DNA of 16,888 bases from Treponema sp. (GTDB lineage Bacteria; Spirochaetota; Spirochaetia; Treponematales; Breznakiellaceae). The notes below the pieces were generated by a model, which was not told the DNA's origin, searched no databases, and saw nothing but the letters and a program-made list of their open reading frames with translations. Location: NCBI GenBank assembly GCA_031288005.1, contig JAITSE010000050.1, forward strand, positions 1-16,888. The letters are read 5' to 3'. The position numbers and the translations under genes are program-made. Below are positions 6,448 to 14,770 of the stretch, in pieces. Within the stretch, counting starts at the first letter, position 1. Each line of letters begins with the position of its first letter.

Positions 6448-7587
6448 GTGAATATTTTTTTTATTTTAATGATGATAATCGCGGTTCCTGTGGTTTTCAG
6501 TTTTATCATGTCCCGCACTGGAAACACAGGGGGAGGTAAAGAAAAAAAGAACAACGTATTGCAATTCTATGCCAAAGGCAAGGATTTGGGGTTCAGCTTT
6601 AAGGAAATCGAGCTTCTCCGCCGGCTGGCGGCAAAATCCGATATAGAAGATCCCTCGGCATTGTTCTGGTCGCAGAATCAGCTTGACCTCTGCATACGCT
6701 CTCTGGTCCGAAGCGCCCGTCTTTCCGGGACTGTCCAGGACGCCGAGATTCAGGAATTCCTTTCAAAGTTGTATGATTACCGCAAGAAACTTGAATTTGA
6801 AAGGCCAAATACGAAAAGCGGGCTGGTTAGTACCCGGCAGATTGGGGAATCCCAGAACCTGCGTATTCTTCTTGCCGGAACCGGAGTATTTCAATCCCGT
6901 CTTATTAAAAACATGAGTCAATATATTACCATAGCCAAGCCGTCAGGCCCGAATATACCCAGAAATTTTTCTTGGACCGGCCAGCGCGTTGCGGTTTATT
7001 TTTGGCGGGATGGAGACGCGGGATATGTATTTGACGCGGATGTTCTGGACGAAGTTTATTCAAAAGGCAGTCCCGCTCTCCAGATAAGCCATTCCGAGAC
7101 TCTCTTCAGGACGCAAAAAAGAAAATCCGTTAGACTTAGAACCCATAAACCGGCGTTTCTCTACTTTCGCAACCCGGAAGATTCCTCCGCCATTGAAGCT
7201 GTTCCGGGGCTCAAATGCATCCTCAACGATATATCCGATACCGGCTGCGCCGTAACCATTGGGGGGAAAGGAAGTGTAGGGCTGCGGCTAAAAATTCAGT
7301 TTGTTTTGAATACATCGCCGATGATCTTGTGCGGGGTTGTGCGCTCTGTGGACTATAATGAAGATACAAACCGTTCGGTTTTGCATATTGAGGCCGATTC
7401 GTTGTCTGTAGAGGCTAGAAATGAAATATTGGGAGAAATATTCGGAACCCAGGACGATGAAGAAGCCATCCCGTTTAGAATCACGGAAGAAAACATTAAC
7501 GGCGATGAAGACGGCGGTGGTATCGCCGGTATAGAGCCTGCCGTCGAAGCGGAACTTCAGAATCTGGCAAACGATAATCCGGTATAG
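6448..7587 (+). CDS. Membrane-anchored PilZ-domain protein (c-di-GMP receptor)
   Basis: A 379-residue protein. An N-terminal membrane helix (about 2-20) is followed by a charged helical region (40-115), a YcgR-N/PilZN-like beta domain (about 133-215), and a C-terminal PilZ domain (about 222-330). The PilZ ligand motifs are intact: R225-K-S-V-R229 (RxxxR) and D261-I-S263-D-T-G266 (D/NxSxxG), so c-di-GMP binding is expected. The tail (about 335-379) is acidic. In spirochaetes such proteins (e.g. Borrelia PlzA) link c-di-GMP to motility and host adaptation; that role here is inference. The GTG start at 6448 has AGGA 7 nt upstream. It is the first gene of the long operon, with only 25 nt to the next gene. 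Hairpins lie just upstream. Confidence 0.85.
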   Translation: MNIFFILMMIIAVPVVFSFIMSRTGNTGGGKEKKNNVLQFYAKGKDLGFSFKEIELLRRLAAKSDIEDPSALFWSQNQLDLCIRSLVRSARLSGTVQDAEIQEFLSKLYDYRKKLEFERPNTKSGLVSTRQIGESQNLRILLAGTGVFQSRLIKNMSQYITIAKPSGPNIPRNFSWTGQRVAVYFWRDGDAGYVFDADVLDEVYSKGSPALQISHSETLFRTQKRKSVRLRTHKPAFLYFRNPEDSSAIEAVPGLKCILNDISDTGCAVTIGGKGSVGLRLKIQFVLNTSPMILCGVVRSVDYNEDTNRSVLHIEADSLSVEARNEILGEIFGTQDDEEAIPFRITEENINGDEDGGGIAGIEPAVEAELQNLANDNPV

Positions 7588-7612
7588 CAGGTTTATGGTT
7601 TAGAGGGAAGGT

Positions 7613-8815
7613 ATGAGCAGGATGTTAAAGAGGTATCATTTTGTTTTGTTCTTTCTTGATTTTTTTTTGGTCCAAACCTTTGTTTTTGCCCAGGAATCGA
7701 TCCTTGCATCCTATGAGCGGAATTTTCTTCGCTCCGGTATTGCTGAAAAAGAGCGTATACTGCGAGACGCCGCCGCCGATAAAAGGGCGCCGGAATTTAT
7801 CGGGGCGCTCCATGAATTTGCTTTAAATTTTGTCCTGCAAAATATGGATGTTCTGCAAAGCGACGCGGATTTTTCCGCTTTGACCTTAACGGTTGTCCGG
7901 GGGATCGGCTTGTCAGGACGAAGATCGGCGGCGGAAAGCCTGTGGCAGGTTTTCTCTCGTTTCCAGGACACGCTGATCCGGGTGGAAGCTGTCAACATCT
8001 TGGCTGTCATTGGAGAGGGAAACGCCGTGATCGTCGAAAACCTTAACCGGTATTTAATAGAGCAAAACAATATGTCCCATTCCGGTATTTCCGTGGAGTA
8101 TCCGGTCCTGTCCGCCTGTATAAAGGCTTTGGGCGCCTTGGGAGAGGGTTCTTCTTTTCCGGCGCTCTTTCCGGCGCTTGTCTCCGGCTATCCGGAATCT
8201 ATAACCCGTGAAGCGGAGGCCGCTATCGATGCGATTCAGGGTAATTTTTTGCAATACCTCCTCGATGTAATACGCAAAAACCCGCCTTCTGAAAAACTTG
8301 CGGCCTTTAACATTGCATCAAACAATAAGAAGTTCACCGATGCGGAGCGGGCCGGGGCTGCGCTTGTAGCTTTGGAAATGGGGTTGAATTTTTTTGCCGG
8401 AAATAAAAAAGATGAGGACGCGGCTGCCAATTTGCGGTACGCCGCGGCCCGGACGATTAAAAGCCTGCGCTGGATCGGTGCGACGGGTCTGGCGATTAAA
8501 CATTTCTACCGGGTTCAGCAGGATTACGGCAGCGGGTTTGCTCCCCGTGAGCAGCTTGTAGAAGCCGTTGCCTGCCTTGGCGCCACAGGCGCTCCAGAGG
8601 CCGCTCAGGTATTGGCCCTGCATTTGGGGCTTATGAACTCCCGCATGGAACGGAATGGGGAATACGATGAGGCCGTTACCCTGGGGGTTATACAGGCCCT
8701 GGGTGAAATAGGCGATAAAATCGCCTTTGATTATTTGTTATATATCAGTTATTTGTCTTATCCTGAAGGAATTCAAAACGCGGCAAAGGACGCCCTAAAC
8801 AGGCTTAAATGGTAA
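7613..8815 (+). CDS. Secreted HEAT-repeat protein
   Basis: 400 residues. A signal peptide (about 1-26) ends at VFA|QES, so the protein is exported, probably to the periplasm. The mature part is helical with HEAT-like pairs such as LIRVEAVNILAVIG and EAVTLGVIQALGEIGDKIAFDYL, the type of solenoid used as a protein-binding scaffold. No catalytic motif was seen. ATG 7613 follows the purine-rich ribosome site AGAGGGAAGG (7602-7611); ATG 7622 is a weaker alternative. The gene ends 7 nt inside comEC (ATGGTAA), suggesting translational coupling. A T9 run (7660-7668) lies in the signal-peptide codons. The partner is unknown; position between PilZ and ComEC only suggests an envelope function. Confidence 0.8.
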   Translation: MSRMLKRYHFVLFFLDFFLVQTFVFAQESILASYERNFLRSGIAEKERILRDAAADKRAPEFIGALHEFALNFVLQNMDVLQSDADFSALTLTVVRGIGLSGRRSAAESLWQVFSRFQDTLIRVEAVNILAVIGEGNAVIVENLNRYLIEQNNMSHSGISVEYPVLSACIKALGALGEGSSFPALFPALVSGYPESITREAEAAIDAIQGNFLQYLLDVIRKNPPSEKLAAFNIASNNKKFTDAERAGAALVALEMGLNFFAGNKKDEDAAANLRYAAARTIKSLRWIGATGLAIKHFYRVQQDYGSGFAPREQLVEAVACLGATGAPEAAQVLALHLGLMNSRMERNGEYDEAVTLGVIQALGEIGDKIAFDYLLYISYLSYPEGIQNAAKDALNRLKW

Positions 8816-10293
8816 AGCGATTCAGGATATATCCCCCGGTATGTTCCGCCCTGGGCGCGGCGTTCTGTTATTACGCCCCGGATATCGCCCTCTGGTTTGG
8901 TCTTCCACTTATCGCCTTGGTCTCTCTGTTCCGGGTTCTGCGGGCCTTCCCGGCAATGGTTTCACGGGACTTGAAAAATACCCGCCTGTTTCGGGAAATA
9001 TCCCTGCATCTGGCGGCCCTGGCAATGGGGTTTTCCCTGGGTTTCGCCGCCCATCGTGCCGTTCCCGGTCCGCCGCGCCTTGGCCTCCAGGAAGAGGAGA
9101 TCGCCGGCCTCACCGGAAAGCTAAAAGACGATCCCAGAGGGCTTGCGGACGGAAGGGGTATGGCGCTTCTTGATCTGGAAAACGCCGCCGGAAAAGCCGG
9201 CCTGCGGGCCTCCGCGGCAGGGGAAGTCCTGGTCTTCTTCCCCGACGAGGCGCTTCCCCGGCTGCGGGACTTTGGACGCGGGAGCCGGCTCTACATCGAG
9301 GGCGGCTTCCTGCCCCCGGCAAAGGGAAACTCCGCTCCTGTCTTCCAGGCTGAGGGAGTGCATATCCTCAAAGCAGCCCCGGCGCCGGAACGGCTCCGCG
9401 CCGGAATAAGGCTCGGCATTATAGAGAAGTTCGGCCCCCATGCATGGGGCGGTCTTGCGGCGGCCCTCCTCCTTGGGGTGAAAGACTCTCTTGAAACGGA
9501 GCTTGCGACCTCTTTCCGGGACTCAGGCTGCTCCCATGTGCTTGCCCTGTCGGGAATACACCTGGCCGTTGTTTCCGCGCTTATCGCCTTCCTCCTTAAA
9601 AAGCCTCTGGGCCTCAAGGCCGCGGCAATCCTGGGAGCGGCTCTCATCCTCCTCTATGCCGGTCTCGTGGGACCCCTGCCTTCTCTGGGGCGGGCGGTCA
9701 TCATGTACCTCCTGGGGACCCTGGCGGTTCTTGGGGCCTTTCCCCGCCGGCCCGCCGTCCTTTTGGCCCTGGCCTTCGTGATTCAGCTCTGCCTCAGCCC
9801 CGCCTCCGGGTCCAGCCTCTCGTTCATCCTCTCCTATCTTGCCCTGGCTGGTATCCTCGCCCTGGGGGAGCCTGTTCACGGTCTTTTGGGTATGACCCCA
9901 GAGGTCCTGTCCCGGCCCCTGGCCGCGTCCGTCGGGGCCTTTATCGCCACCGCCGGGGTAAGCGCCGCGTTTTTCGGCGTCCTCCGGCCTGTGGGAATCA
10001 TCGCCGGGCTTGTCATCGTGCCGCTGACCACGGTTTTCATGATCTTAGCCATGTCCTACCTGGGCGCGGCCTTCCTCTTCCCCCTCCTTGCCGGGCCATT
10101 GGGGACGGCTCTCTCCCTCCTTTACCAGGCCCTGTCATGGATCGCGGATATGGCCGGCCAGGTTCCGGGCATAGAGACATCAAGCCCCCTGCCGGTCCTG
10201 GCCGCGTCTCTGCTGGTTTCCGCAGCCCTGATCCTGGTGTGGAAACTCCGCTCCGAAAAAGGAAACCGCCTTGCCCCCTTTGCCGCCGCTTAA
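8809..10293 (+). CDS. comEC: ComEC/Rec2-type DNA uptake channel without beta-lactamase-like domain
   Basis: A 494-residue polytopic membrane protein, predicted to move single-stranded DNA across the inner membrane. Order: two or three N-terminal membrane helices (about 10-85), a DUF4131/OB-like soluble segment (about 90-190), then the Competence domain (about 205-485). The signature SGCSHVLALSGIHLAVV matches the family's conserved (G)xxHLLAxSGLH motif. Full-length ComEC proteins are usually about 700-800 residues with a C-terminal metallo-beta-lactamase-like domain. Here the stop follows the last membrane helix, so that domain is absent. The sequence is otherwise intact, so this may be a natural short form. 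The start overlaps the HEAT gene by 7 nt, with weak AGG at 8801-8803. The end overlaps rsmA by 23 nt. Confidence 0.88.
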   Translation: MVKRFRIYPPVCSALGAAFCYYAPDIALWFGLPLIALVSLFRVLRAFPAMVSRDLKNTRLFREISLHLAALAMGFSLGFAAHRAVPGPPRLGLQEEEIAGLTGKLKDDPRGLADGRGMALLDLENAAGKAGLRASAAGEVLVFFPDEALPRLRDFGRGSRLYIEGGFLPPAKGNSAPVFQAEGVHILKAAPAPERLRAGIRLGIIEKFGPHAWGGLAAALLLGVKDSLETELATSFRDSGCSHVLALSGIHLAVVSALIAFLLKKPLGLKAAAILGAALILLYAGLVGPLPSLGRAVIMYLLGTLAVLGAFPRRPAVLLALAFVIQLCLSPASGSSLSFILSYLALAGILALGEPVHGLLGMTPEVLSRPLAASVGAFIATAGVSAAFFGVLRPVGIIAGLVIVPLTTVFMILAMSYLGAAFLFPLLAGPLGTALSLLYQALSWIADMAGQVPGIETSSPLPVLAASLLVSAALILVWKLRSEKGNRLAPFAAA

Positions 10294-11185
10294 CTACGAT
10301 TCCCCCCTGGCCCTCAGAGCCTTCCTGGAAGAGCGGGGCTTAGGGATGCGGAAACGCCTGGGGCAGAACTTTTTGATCAACCCTGACGCCCGCAGACAGC
10401 TTCTGGACGCCCTGGACGCGCCGCCGGGAGAGCGGGTGTGGGAAATAGGGAGCGGCCTCGGGGCCATGACCAGCCTCCTCCTTGAACGGGGATCGGCGGT
10501 GACGGCTTTTGAGATAGACCGGGGGTTTATCCCGGCGCTGCGGGAATTCTTCGGCGGGAATCCCGCCTTTACCCTGGTGGAAGGGGATGTCCTTAAAACC
10601 TGGCGGACCGCGCCCCCGGGGGATTATCTTTTCGGGAATCTGCCCTATACTATAGGCGCGGTTTTGCTGGCTAATTTTATAGAAAACAACAGGTTTTTTA
10701 CGCGAATGATAGTAACGGTTCAAAAAGAGGTTGCCCGGCGCATGGCCGCCAAGCCTTGTTCAAAAGAATACTCTTCATTTTCCGTCCTCTGCGCTTCCGC
10801 CTACACGGTTACGCCCCTGCGGGTCCTAAAAGGCGCGTGCTTTTACCCCGAACCCCGGGTAGACTCCCAGGGCGTCAGGCTTGATCGGAGAACCGACCGG
10901 GACCCCGCGGACTACCCCGCCTTTTTCAGGCCCCTTCTGCGCAGCCTCTTCGCGTCCCGGCGTAAAACAGTGAAAAACAACCTGGAAACCTTTGTCCCCT
11001 CCGTGGCCGTCGTGAACCGGCGGGAACTGCCTGAGATATGCGGGCTTGCGCTCAAAGACGCGGGCATAGCGCCCGGCGAGCGGGCCGAGCGGCTTGGAGT
11101 GGACGATTTCACGGCCCTGGCCGGAGCCCTAGAGCGGGTCCTGAGAGATGCCGGATGCTTAGGAGGCGCGAATGGCCCTTGCTGA
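10271..11185 (+). CDS. rsmA: 16S rRNA (adenine1518/1519-N6)-dimethyltransferase
   Basis: RsmA/KsgA dimethylates two adjacent adenines near the 3' end of 16S rRNA late in 30S assembly, using S-adenosylmethionine. Family signatures are all present: KRLGQNFLINP, the SAM-binding loop WEIGSGLGAMT, acidic motif II at FEIDR, the catalytic motif GNLPYTIG, VQKEVARRM, and FYPEPRVDS near the C-terminal domain. The length (304 residues) is slightly above the usual 270-290. The start is TTG at 10271, supported by AAAAAGG (10256-10262) 8 nt upstream and by the NYDSPLALRAFLEERGL leader that precedes QNF in related proteins. It overlaps comEC by 23 nt and yggS by 14 nt. Confidence 0.94.
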   Translation: MPPLPPLNYDSPLALRAFLEERGLGMRKRLGQNFLINPDARRQLLDALDAPPGERVWEIGSGLGAMTSLLLERGSAVTAFEIDRGFIPALREFFGGNPAFTLVEGDVLKTWRTAPPGDYLFGNLPYTIGAVLLANFIENNRFFTRMIVTVQKEVARRMAAKPCSKEYSSFSVLCASAYTVTPLRVLKGACFYPEPRVDSQGVRLDRRTDRDPADYPAFFRPLLRSLFASRRKTVKNNLETFVPSVAVVNRRELPEICGLALKDAGIAPGERAERLGVDDFTALAGALERVLRDAGCLGGANGPC

Positions 11186-11867
11186 AAGAATATCGTGTAT
11201 ACGGGAACGCATGGCCGCCGCCTGCGAAAGGTCAGGCCGGAAGATAGAAGAGGTCCGCCTGATGGGGGTTTCCAAATTCCACAGCCGGGAGCAGGTGGAG
11301 GAGGCATGGAACGCGGGACTTACCCTTTTCGGAGAAAACCGGGTTCAGGAGGCGGCGGAAAAATTCGAGGGCTTTGCCGGGAGCCATTCTGGGGTGGAAC
11401 TCCACCTGATAGGTTCCCTCCAGAGGAACAAGGCCAAGGCCGCCGTATCCCTCTTTGACTGCCTTGAGTCTGTGGACCGGGATGAACTTATCCTCAGCCT
11501 GGGAAAACTGAGCGAGGTCAGGGCCGCGCCCCTTTCCATTCTCTTTGAGCTTCACTGCGGGGAAGCCTCAAAATCAGGCTACCCTGATGAAGACAGCCTG
11601 TTCCGGGCCGCGGAAACGGCCCTTGCCTTTCCTTCCCTCACGATCCGGGGGCTTATGACTATGGCTCCTTTTACGGAGGATACGGCTCTGATACGCCGGG
11701 CCTTCCGCTCTCTGGTAAAGGCCCGGGACCGGCTTCGAGTCCGGTTTCCCGAATGTGACTGGTCCTGCCTGTCCATGGGAATGTCCGGGGACTACGAAAT
11801 CGCCATTGAGGAGGGTTCCACCCTGGTCCGCATAGGGACCGCCATCTTTGGGGAGCGGGGGCTATGA
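11172..11867 (+). CDS. yggS: YggS/PLPBP-family pyridoxal phosphate-binding protein
   Basis: 231 residues forming the single alanine racemase-like barrel of the YggS/PROSC family, which binds pyridoxal 5'-phosphate and controls B6 and amino-acid homeostasis without a known reaction. Lys35 in LMGVSKFHS is the expected PLP Schiff-base lysine. Other family motifs are FGENRVQEA, HLIGSLQRNK, GLMTMAPF, LSMGMSGDYEIAIEEGST and VRIGTAIFG. The length matches the family. ATG 11172 has an ideal ribosome site AGGAGG (11161-11166) 5 nt upstream, lying inside rsmA. The stop overlaps the next start as ATGA. Confidence 0.95.
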   Translation: MALAERISCIRERMAAACERSGRKIEEVRLMGVSKFHSREQVEEAWNAGLTLFGENRVQEAAEKFEGFAGSHSGVELHLIGSLQRNKAKAAVSLFDCLESVDRDELILSLGKLSEVRAAPLSILFELHCGEASKSGYPDEDSLFRAAETALAFPSLTIRGLMTMAPFTEDTALIRRAFRSLVKARDRLRVRFPECDWSCLSMGMSGDYEIAIEEGSTLVRIGTAIFGERGL

Positions 11868-12406
11868 AAAACGTGTTAAAAATTTTTGTCTTGCTCTCGA
11901 TCCTGCTGGCGGCGGCGCCGGCTCCTGTCCTTATGGCTTCCGGGAAGTCCCAGTCTCAGGCCGGGGAAAAAGACGAATTCCCCCAATGGGCCAGGGACCT
12001 GCGCCGGGCGGATATAATCGCTTTTGGCTCCTTGCCATTTGCTTTTTTTCTGGGCGGCATCGTTGTGGATACCTACCGGGCTTCCCAGCATGATTGGGAT
12101 ACACAATACGGTCCCTGGCCTGTGAATATGGGAGGCGCTGTTTCCAGAACAAAAGATGAACACTTGGCTACTATCTCCATCGCCGCGGGCGGGGCAGTCC
12201 TTGTGGCCACAGCGGATTACATCATACAGCGGCTAAAACGGGAACGAGCCGCCAGGGAGGCCGCCCGCCTGGCTGCCCCCGACCCCATTATCATAAGAAA
12301 GCCCTGGCCGCCTGGTGAGGAAGCCGAAGACGGAACGCCTGAGGAAACGCCTTTGCCGGGGATTGGCGGCGGCCCGGAGAGCGCACCCTCCGGCGGGACG
12401 CCCTGA
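11864..12406 (+). CDS. Small exported/membrane protein of unknown function
   Basis: 180 residues, not assigned to a named family. An N-terminal hydrophobic signal (about 5-24) is followed by a soluble stretch containing FPQWARDLRRADIIAFG, a membrane helix (about 51-69), a loop, a second helix (about 101-121), a basic segment (QRLKRERAAREAARL), and a Pro/Glu/Gly-rich tail. It is probably an inner-membrane protein with both termini soluble. Its ATG overlaps the yggS stop (ATGA). Its own TGA is immediately followed, in the same frame, by the TTG start of the pseudouridine synthase. The tight placement suggests co-expression, but no function follows from that. Confidence 0.78.
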   Translation: MKNVLKIFVLLSILLAAAPAPVLMASGKSQSQAGEKDEFPQWARDLRRADIIAFGSLPFAFFLGGIVVDTYRASQHDWDTQYGPWPVNMGGAVSRTKDEHLATISIAAGGAVLVATADYIIQRLKRERAAREAARLAAPDPIIIRKPWPPGEEAEDGTPEETPLPGIGGGPESAPSGGTP

Positions 12407-13324
12407 TTGGAGGAGTATTCCGGCAGGGTAGAGGAGAATATCCCCCAGGGACTCAGGCTTGACCGGTATGTGGCCGAATACCTGGGGCTTCTCAGCCGTT
12501 CCCAGATCAAGGCCAAGAATCTGACCGCCCGCATCAATGGAAAGGATGTGAAGATTTCCAGGCGGGTAAAAACCGGGGACCTTCTGGAACTTTCCTGGAC
12601 CGAAGCCGAACCACCGCGCCTTCTCCCCGAAAATCTTCCCCTGGATATCCTCTACGAGGATGACCGGGTAGTGGTAATCAACAAAGCCCAAGGCATGGTG
12701 GTACATCCCGGCGCGGGGAATCCTTCCGGCACTCTGGCAAACGCCCTGCTGTTCCGGCGGCTGGAACGGGGCGGGGCGGGGGAAGGCTTTAGGCCCGGGA
12801 TAGCGCATCGCCTGGACAAGGACACGTCAGGCGTCATCATTGCCGCCTACGATGACGCCGCCCTGGCCTTTCTTGCGGAACAGTTCAAGGCCCGCAAGAC
12901 CCGGAAAATCTACGCCGCCCTTGTCATAGGCGCCCCCCCTGAGCCAGAAGGACTGATAGAAACCTTCATCGCCCGGGACAGCCGGGACCGCAAAAAGTTC
13001 GCCGTTTCCCCTGACACAGGAAAGGCCGCCCGCACGCAGTACCGGGTCGTCCGCGCCTGGAAAGGCTATTCCCTCCTCAAGCTTAAGCCCTGGACAGGAA
13101 GGACCCATCAGCTTAGGGTACACCTCAAGCACCTGGGCTGCCCCATCCTGGGGGACCCGCTCTATGGAAAACCAGACGTCCGCTTTCCCCAGGCCACCCT
13201 GATGCTTCACGCCAAATCCCTTTCCCTCACCATTCCCCGTCCCTCAGGCCCTGCCGCCGCAGCCTTCTCGACCCCGTTCCCCGAACGGTTCAGGCAGCTC
13301 CTCTCGGGGTTGAATTCAGATTAA
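12407..13324 (+). CDS. rluD: RluD-family 23S rRNA pseudouridine synthase
   Basis: 305 residues. An N-terminal S4 RNA-binding domain (about 14-70; RLDRYVAEYLGLLSRSQIK) is followed by a PseudoU_synth_2 catalytic domain. Catalytic Asp137 lies in AHRLDKDTSGVI. Other family motifs are VVINKAQGMVVHPG, RKIYAALV, TGRTHQLRVHLKHLG and HPILGDPLYG-like CPILGDPLYG. The protein isomerises uridines in 23S rRNA; RluD is the likeliest member, though RluC/RluA-type specificity is not excluded. The only possible start before the S4 domain is TTG 12407, placed directly after the upstream TGA in the same frame and lacking a clear ribosome site, so reinitiation by coupled translation is likely. It is the last gene of the operon. 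Confidence 0.9.
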   Translation: MEEYSGRVEENIPQGLRLDRYVAEYLGLLSRSQIKAKNLTARINGKDVKISRRVKTGDLLELSWTEAEPPRLLPENLPLDILYEDDRVVVINKAQGMVVHPGAGNPSGTLANALLFRRLERGGAGEGFRPGIAHRLDKDTSGVIIAAYDDAALAFLAEQFKARKTRKIYAALVIGAPPEPEGLIETFIARDSRDRKKFAVSPDTGKAARTQYRVVRAWKGYSLLKLKPWTGRTHQLRVHLKHLGCPILGDPLYGKPDVRFPQATLMLHAKSLSLTIPRPSGPAAAAFSTPFPERFRQLLSGLNSD

Positions 13325-13528
13325 TCACGGACCTCACTGGGCGCATGGAACAAAACCCCGGTTAAAACCCAGGGGCGCCGCATTTTTATGCGATATGGGC
13401 CTAGGCCGTATATATTAGCCCCTCCCGCCGCTTGTTTGATATCCATATTTCTTTGTCTTTCACCATTTCTCCGGAAGCCGTATACTTACAAATAGGCATA
13501 ATTCAGGACATCTTGAAAAGTCAAAACT
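13325..13528. other. Intergenic gap after the operon
   Basis: About 200 nt with no gene. It contains a small 5-4-5 hairpin CGCAT-TTTT-ATGCG (13379-13392) and the perfect palindrome GGCCTAGGCC (13398-13407). No convincing terminator for rluD was seen. CATAAT (13497-13502) and TATACT (13481-13486) are possible -10 boxes for the next gene, but neither has a good -35. Confidence 0.5.
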
Positions 13529-13969
13529 ATGGATGAGTTTCAGGTAAAACGATTAATTCTAGCCTCGCCGCTTGTTTACAGGCGGGATGATTCGCTGTGT
13601 TTTCCCCCAGATGAAAAATTCCAGAGAGAGTTTCTGTTCCGCATGGCCCTTGATCCCGCTCAAATCCGCCGCATGGAGCCGGAGCGGGCGGCTTTTCCCG
13701 GACGTCTCTTTGAAGCCGGACGCCCGGCGGAAAACATGACTGCCGGGGATTTGGGGAGATTTGAATTGCCGGCGGGGGCCTACCTATTTGCTCAGGTAAG
13801 GAAACATCCGGATGCCGGGACCTTAATCAATATGATCATTGAGGTACAAAAAGAAGGACTTTGGGAAGGATTATCCCTGGACGAGCGTCTTTACATAAGA
13901 CGCCTTTTTGAAGACGGGCAGATGGTTACTCAGGTGTTTAGGCCGTTTAAAAAAGCGGGCCGCCCTTAG
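13529..13969 (+). CDS. Hypothetical cytoplasmic protein
   Basis: 146 residues, not recognised. No signal peptide, membrane helix or known catalytic motif is visible. The composition is mixed and soluble, with basic/acidic amphipathic stretches (DEKFQREFLFRMALDPAQIRR, split here by a phenylalanine-rich patch) and a C-terminal helical segment ending FRPFKKAGRP. Coding is supported by a full-length open frame with normal composition, no overlap with another gene, and a terminator directly after it. ATG 13529 lacks a good ribosome site, since the nearest AGGA (13505-13508) is too distant. It is a single-gene unit, convergent with the DUF2259 gene. Confidence 0.7.
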   Translation: MDEFQVKRLILASPLVYRRDDSLCFPPDEKFQREFLFRMALDPAQIRRMEPERAAFPGRLFEAGRPAENMTAGDLGRFELPAGAYLFAQVRKHPDAGTLINMIIEVQKEGLWEGLSLDERLYIRRLFEDGQMVTQVFRPFKKAGRP

Positions 13970-13973
13970 GACG

Positions 13974-13996
13974 AGCCTTAAGGCGGAGGCTTTTTT
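13974..13996 (+). terminator. Rho-independent terminator
   Basis: The stem AGCCT (13974-13978) / AGGCT (13987-13991), with an 8-base loop, is followed by T13992-13996. It begins 4 nt after the hypothetical gene's stop. There is no T-tract on the minus strand, so it serves the plus-strand gene. Confidence 0.6.
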
Positions 13997-13999
13997 CTT

Positions 14000-14698
14000 C
14001 TAAAGGCTTAGAGCTTCCACCATGTAGCGAATGTCCCGGCCGGTATCGCCTTGCTTCCGCGTCTCGATCACAAAGATGACGGAGCCGTCTCCGGGAGGGA
14101 CCATGACCTTCCTGATATGGTAAGTCTGGATGAGAGGCCGTTTTATTTGGGGATTTCCCACGGTGTAAGTCTTTTTTGAGCCATCCCGGGTTGTCCGTTC
14201 CAGGCTGATATAAAACGAAGATGTCAGGGAAGCGCCGGAACCTTCCACTGTTGGAACCAGAGAGGCTTTGTAGGAAACATCTTTTTCAAAATCCCGGAAT
14301 TCGATGGATTCCCCCGCCGCCGCTTCGTTTCCATTCACCGCAAGGTAAAGAACTTTTCCCTGAAGAAGAAAATTAATTCCGTACCGCTCCGTCAAGGCGG
14401 CGTTTCTGCTGACCAGCCGGTACAATGCGCCGGAACCGTCCTGCCCAGCTGTCGCCGGGACATCGTGGGTATAGGAAACCCGTCCGCCGTCCACAAAATC
14501 ATTTTTGTAGACATCTACCATATAGAAATCCGCCCAGGGACGAAGCGTCTTTGCCTGAATTCCGTATTGACCAAAAGCATAGGTCTTGCCGCCGGGAGAA
14601 AATCCAAGATCCACAAATACCGCGGTATCTCCGGCCCATAAGCAGACGGCGCACGCGGCAATTACTACCATGATACAGAAATACTTTTTTCCAAACAT
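14000..14698 (-). CDS. DUF2259-type predicted secreted protein
   Basis: 232 residues. The signal peptide (about 1-22) is cleaved at LWA|GD, giving a periplasmic or exported protein. The sequence just after it, FVDLGFSPGGKTYAFGQYGIQ, followed by FYMVDVYKNDFV, matches the conserved opening of the DUF2259 family (predicted secreted proteins common in spirochaetes) as I recall it. The mature protein is beta-rich; its function is unknown. ATG 14698 has GAGG about 8 nt upstream on the minus strand. A plausible promoter overlaps the palindrome TAAGCGCTTA (14745-14754). It is convergent with the hypothetical gene and divergent from the TPR lipoprotein. Confidence 0.78.
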   Translation of the reverse strand: MFGKKYFCIMVVIAACAVCLWAGDTAVFVDLGFSPGGKTYAFGQYGIQAKTLRPWADFYMVDVYKNDFVDGGRVSYTHDVPATAGQDGSGALYRLVSRNAALTERYGINFLLQGKVLYLAVNGNEAAAGESIEFRDFEKDVSYKASLVPTVEGSGASLTSSFYISLERTTRDGSKKTYTVGNPQIKRPLIQTYHIRKVMVPPGDGSVIFVIETRKQGDTGRDIRYMVEALSL

Positions 14699-14719
14699 TA
14701 AAACTACCTCACTTCTTTA

Positions 14720-14747
14720 ATTATCGGAAAAATTGAAAAAGTCTTAA
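14720..14747 (-). promoter_or_regulatory. Possible promoter of the DUF2259 gene with overlapping palindrome
   Basis: On the minus strand, TTAAGA (14742-14747) and GATAAT (14720-14725) are separated by 16 bp. The perfect palindrome TAAGCGCTTA (14745-14754) overlaps the -35 and could be an operator. Both calls rest on hexamer matches only. Confidence 0.38.
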
Positions 14748-14770
14748 GCGCTTATATGCCAAGCAAACCT

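Noticed and set aside
13379..13392. CGCAT-TTTT-ATGCG as rluD terminator
   Set aside because: Only a 5-bp stem with the T run in the loop rather than after the stem.
13453..13502. Promoter of the hypothetical gene
   Set aside because: The -10-like hexamers have no -35 at proper spacing; mentioned only in the gap description.
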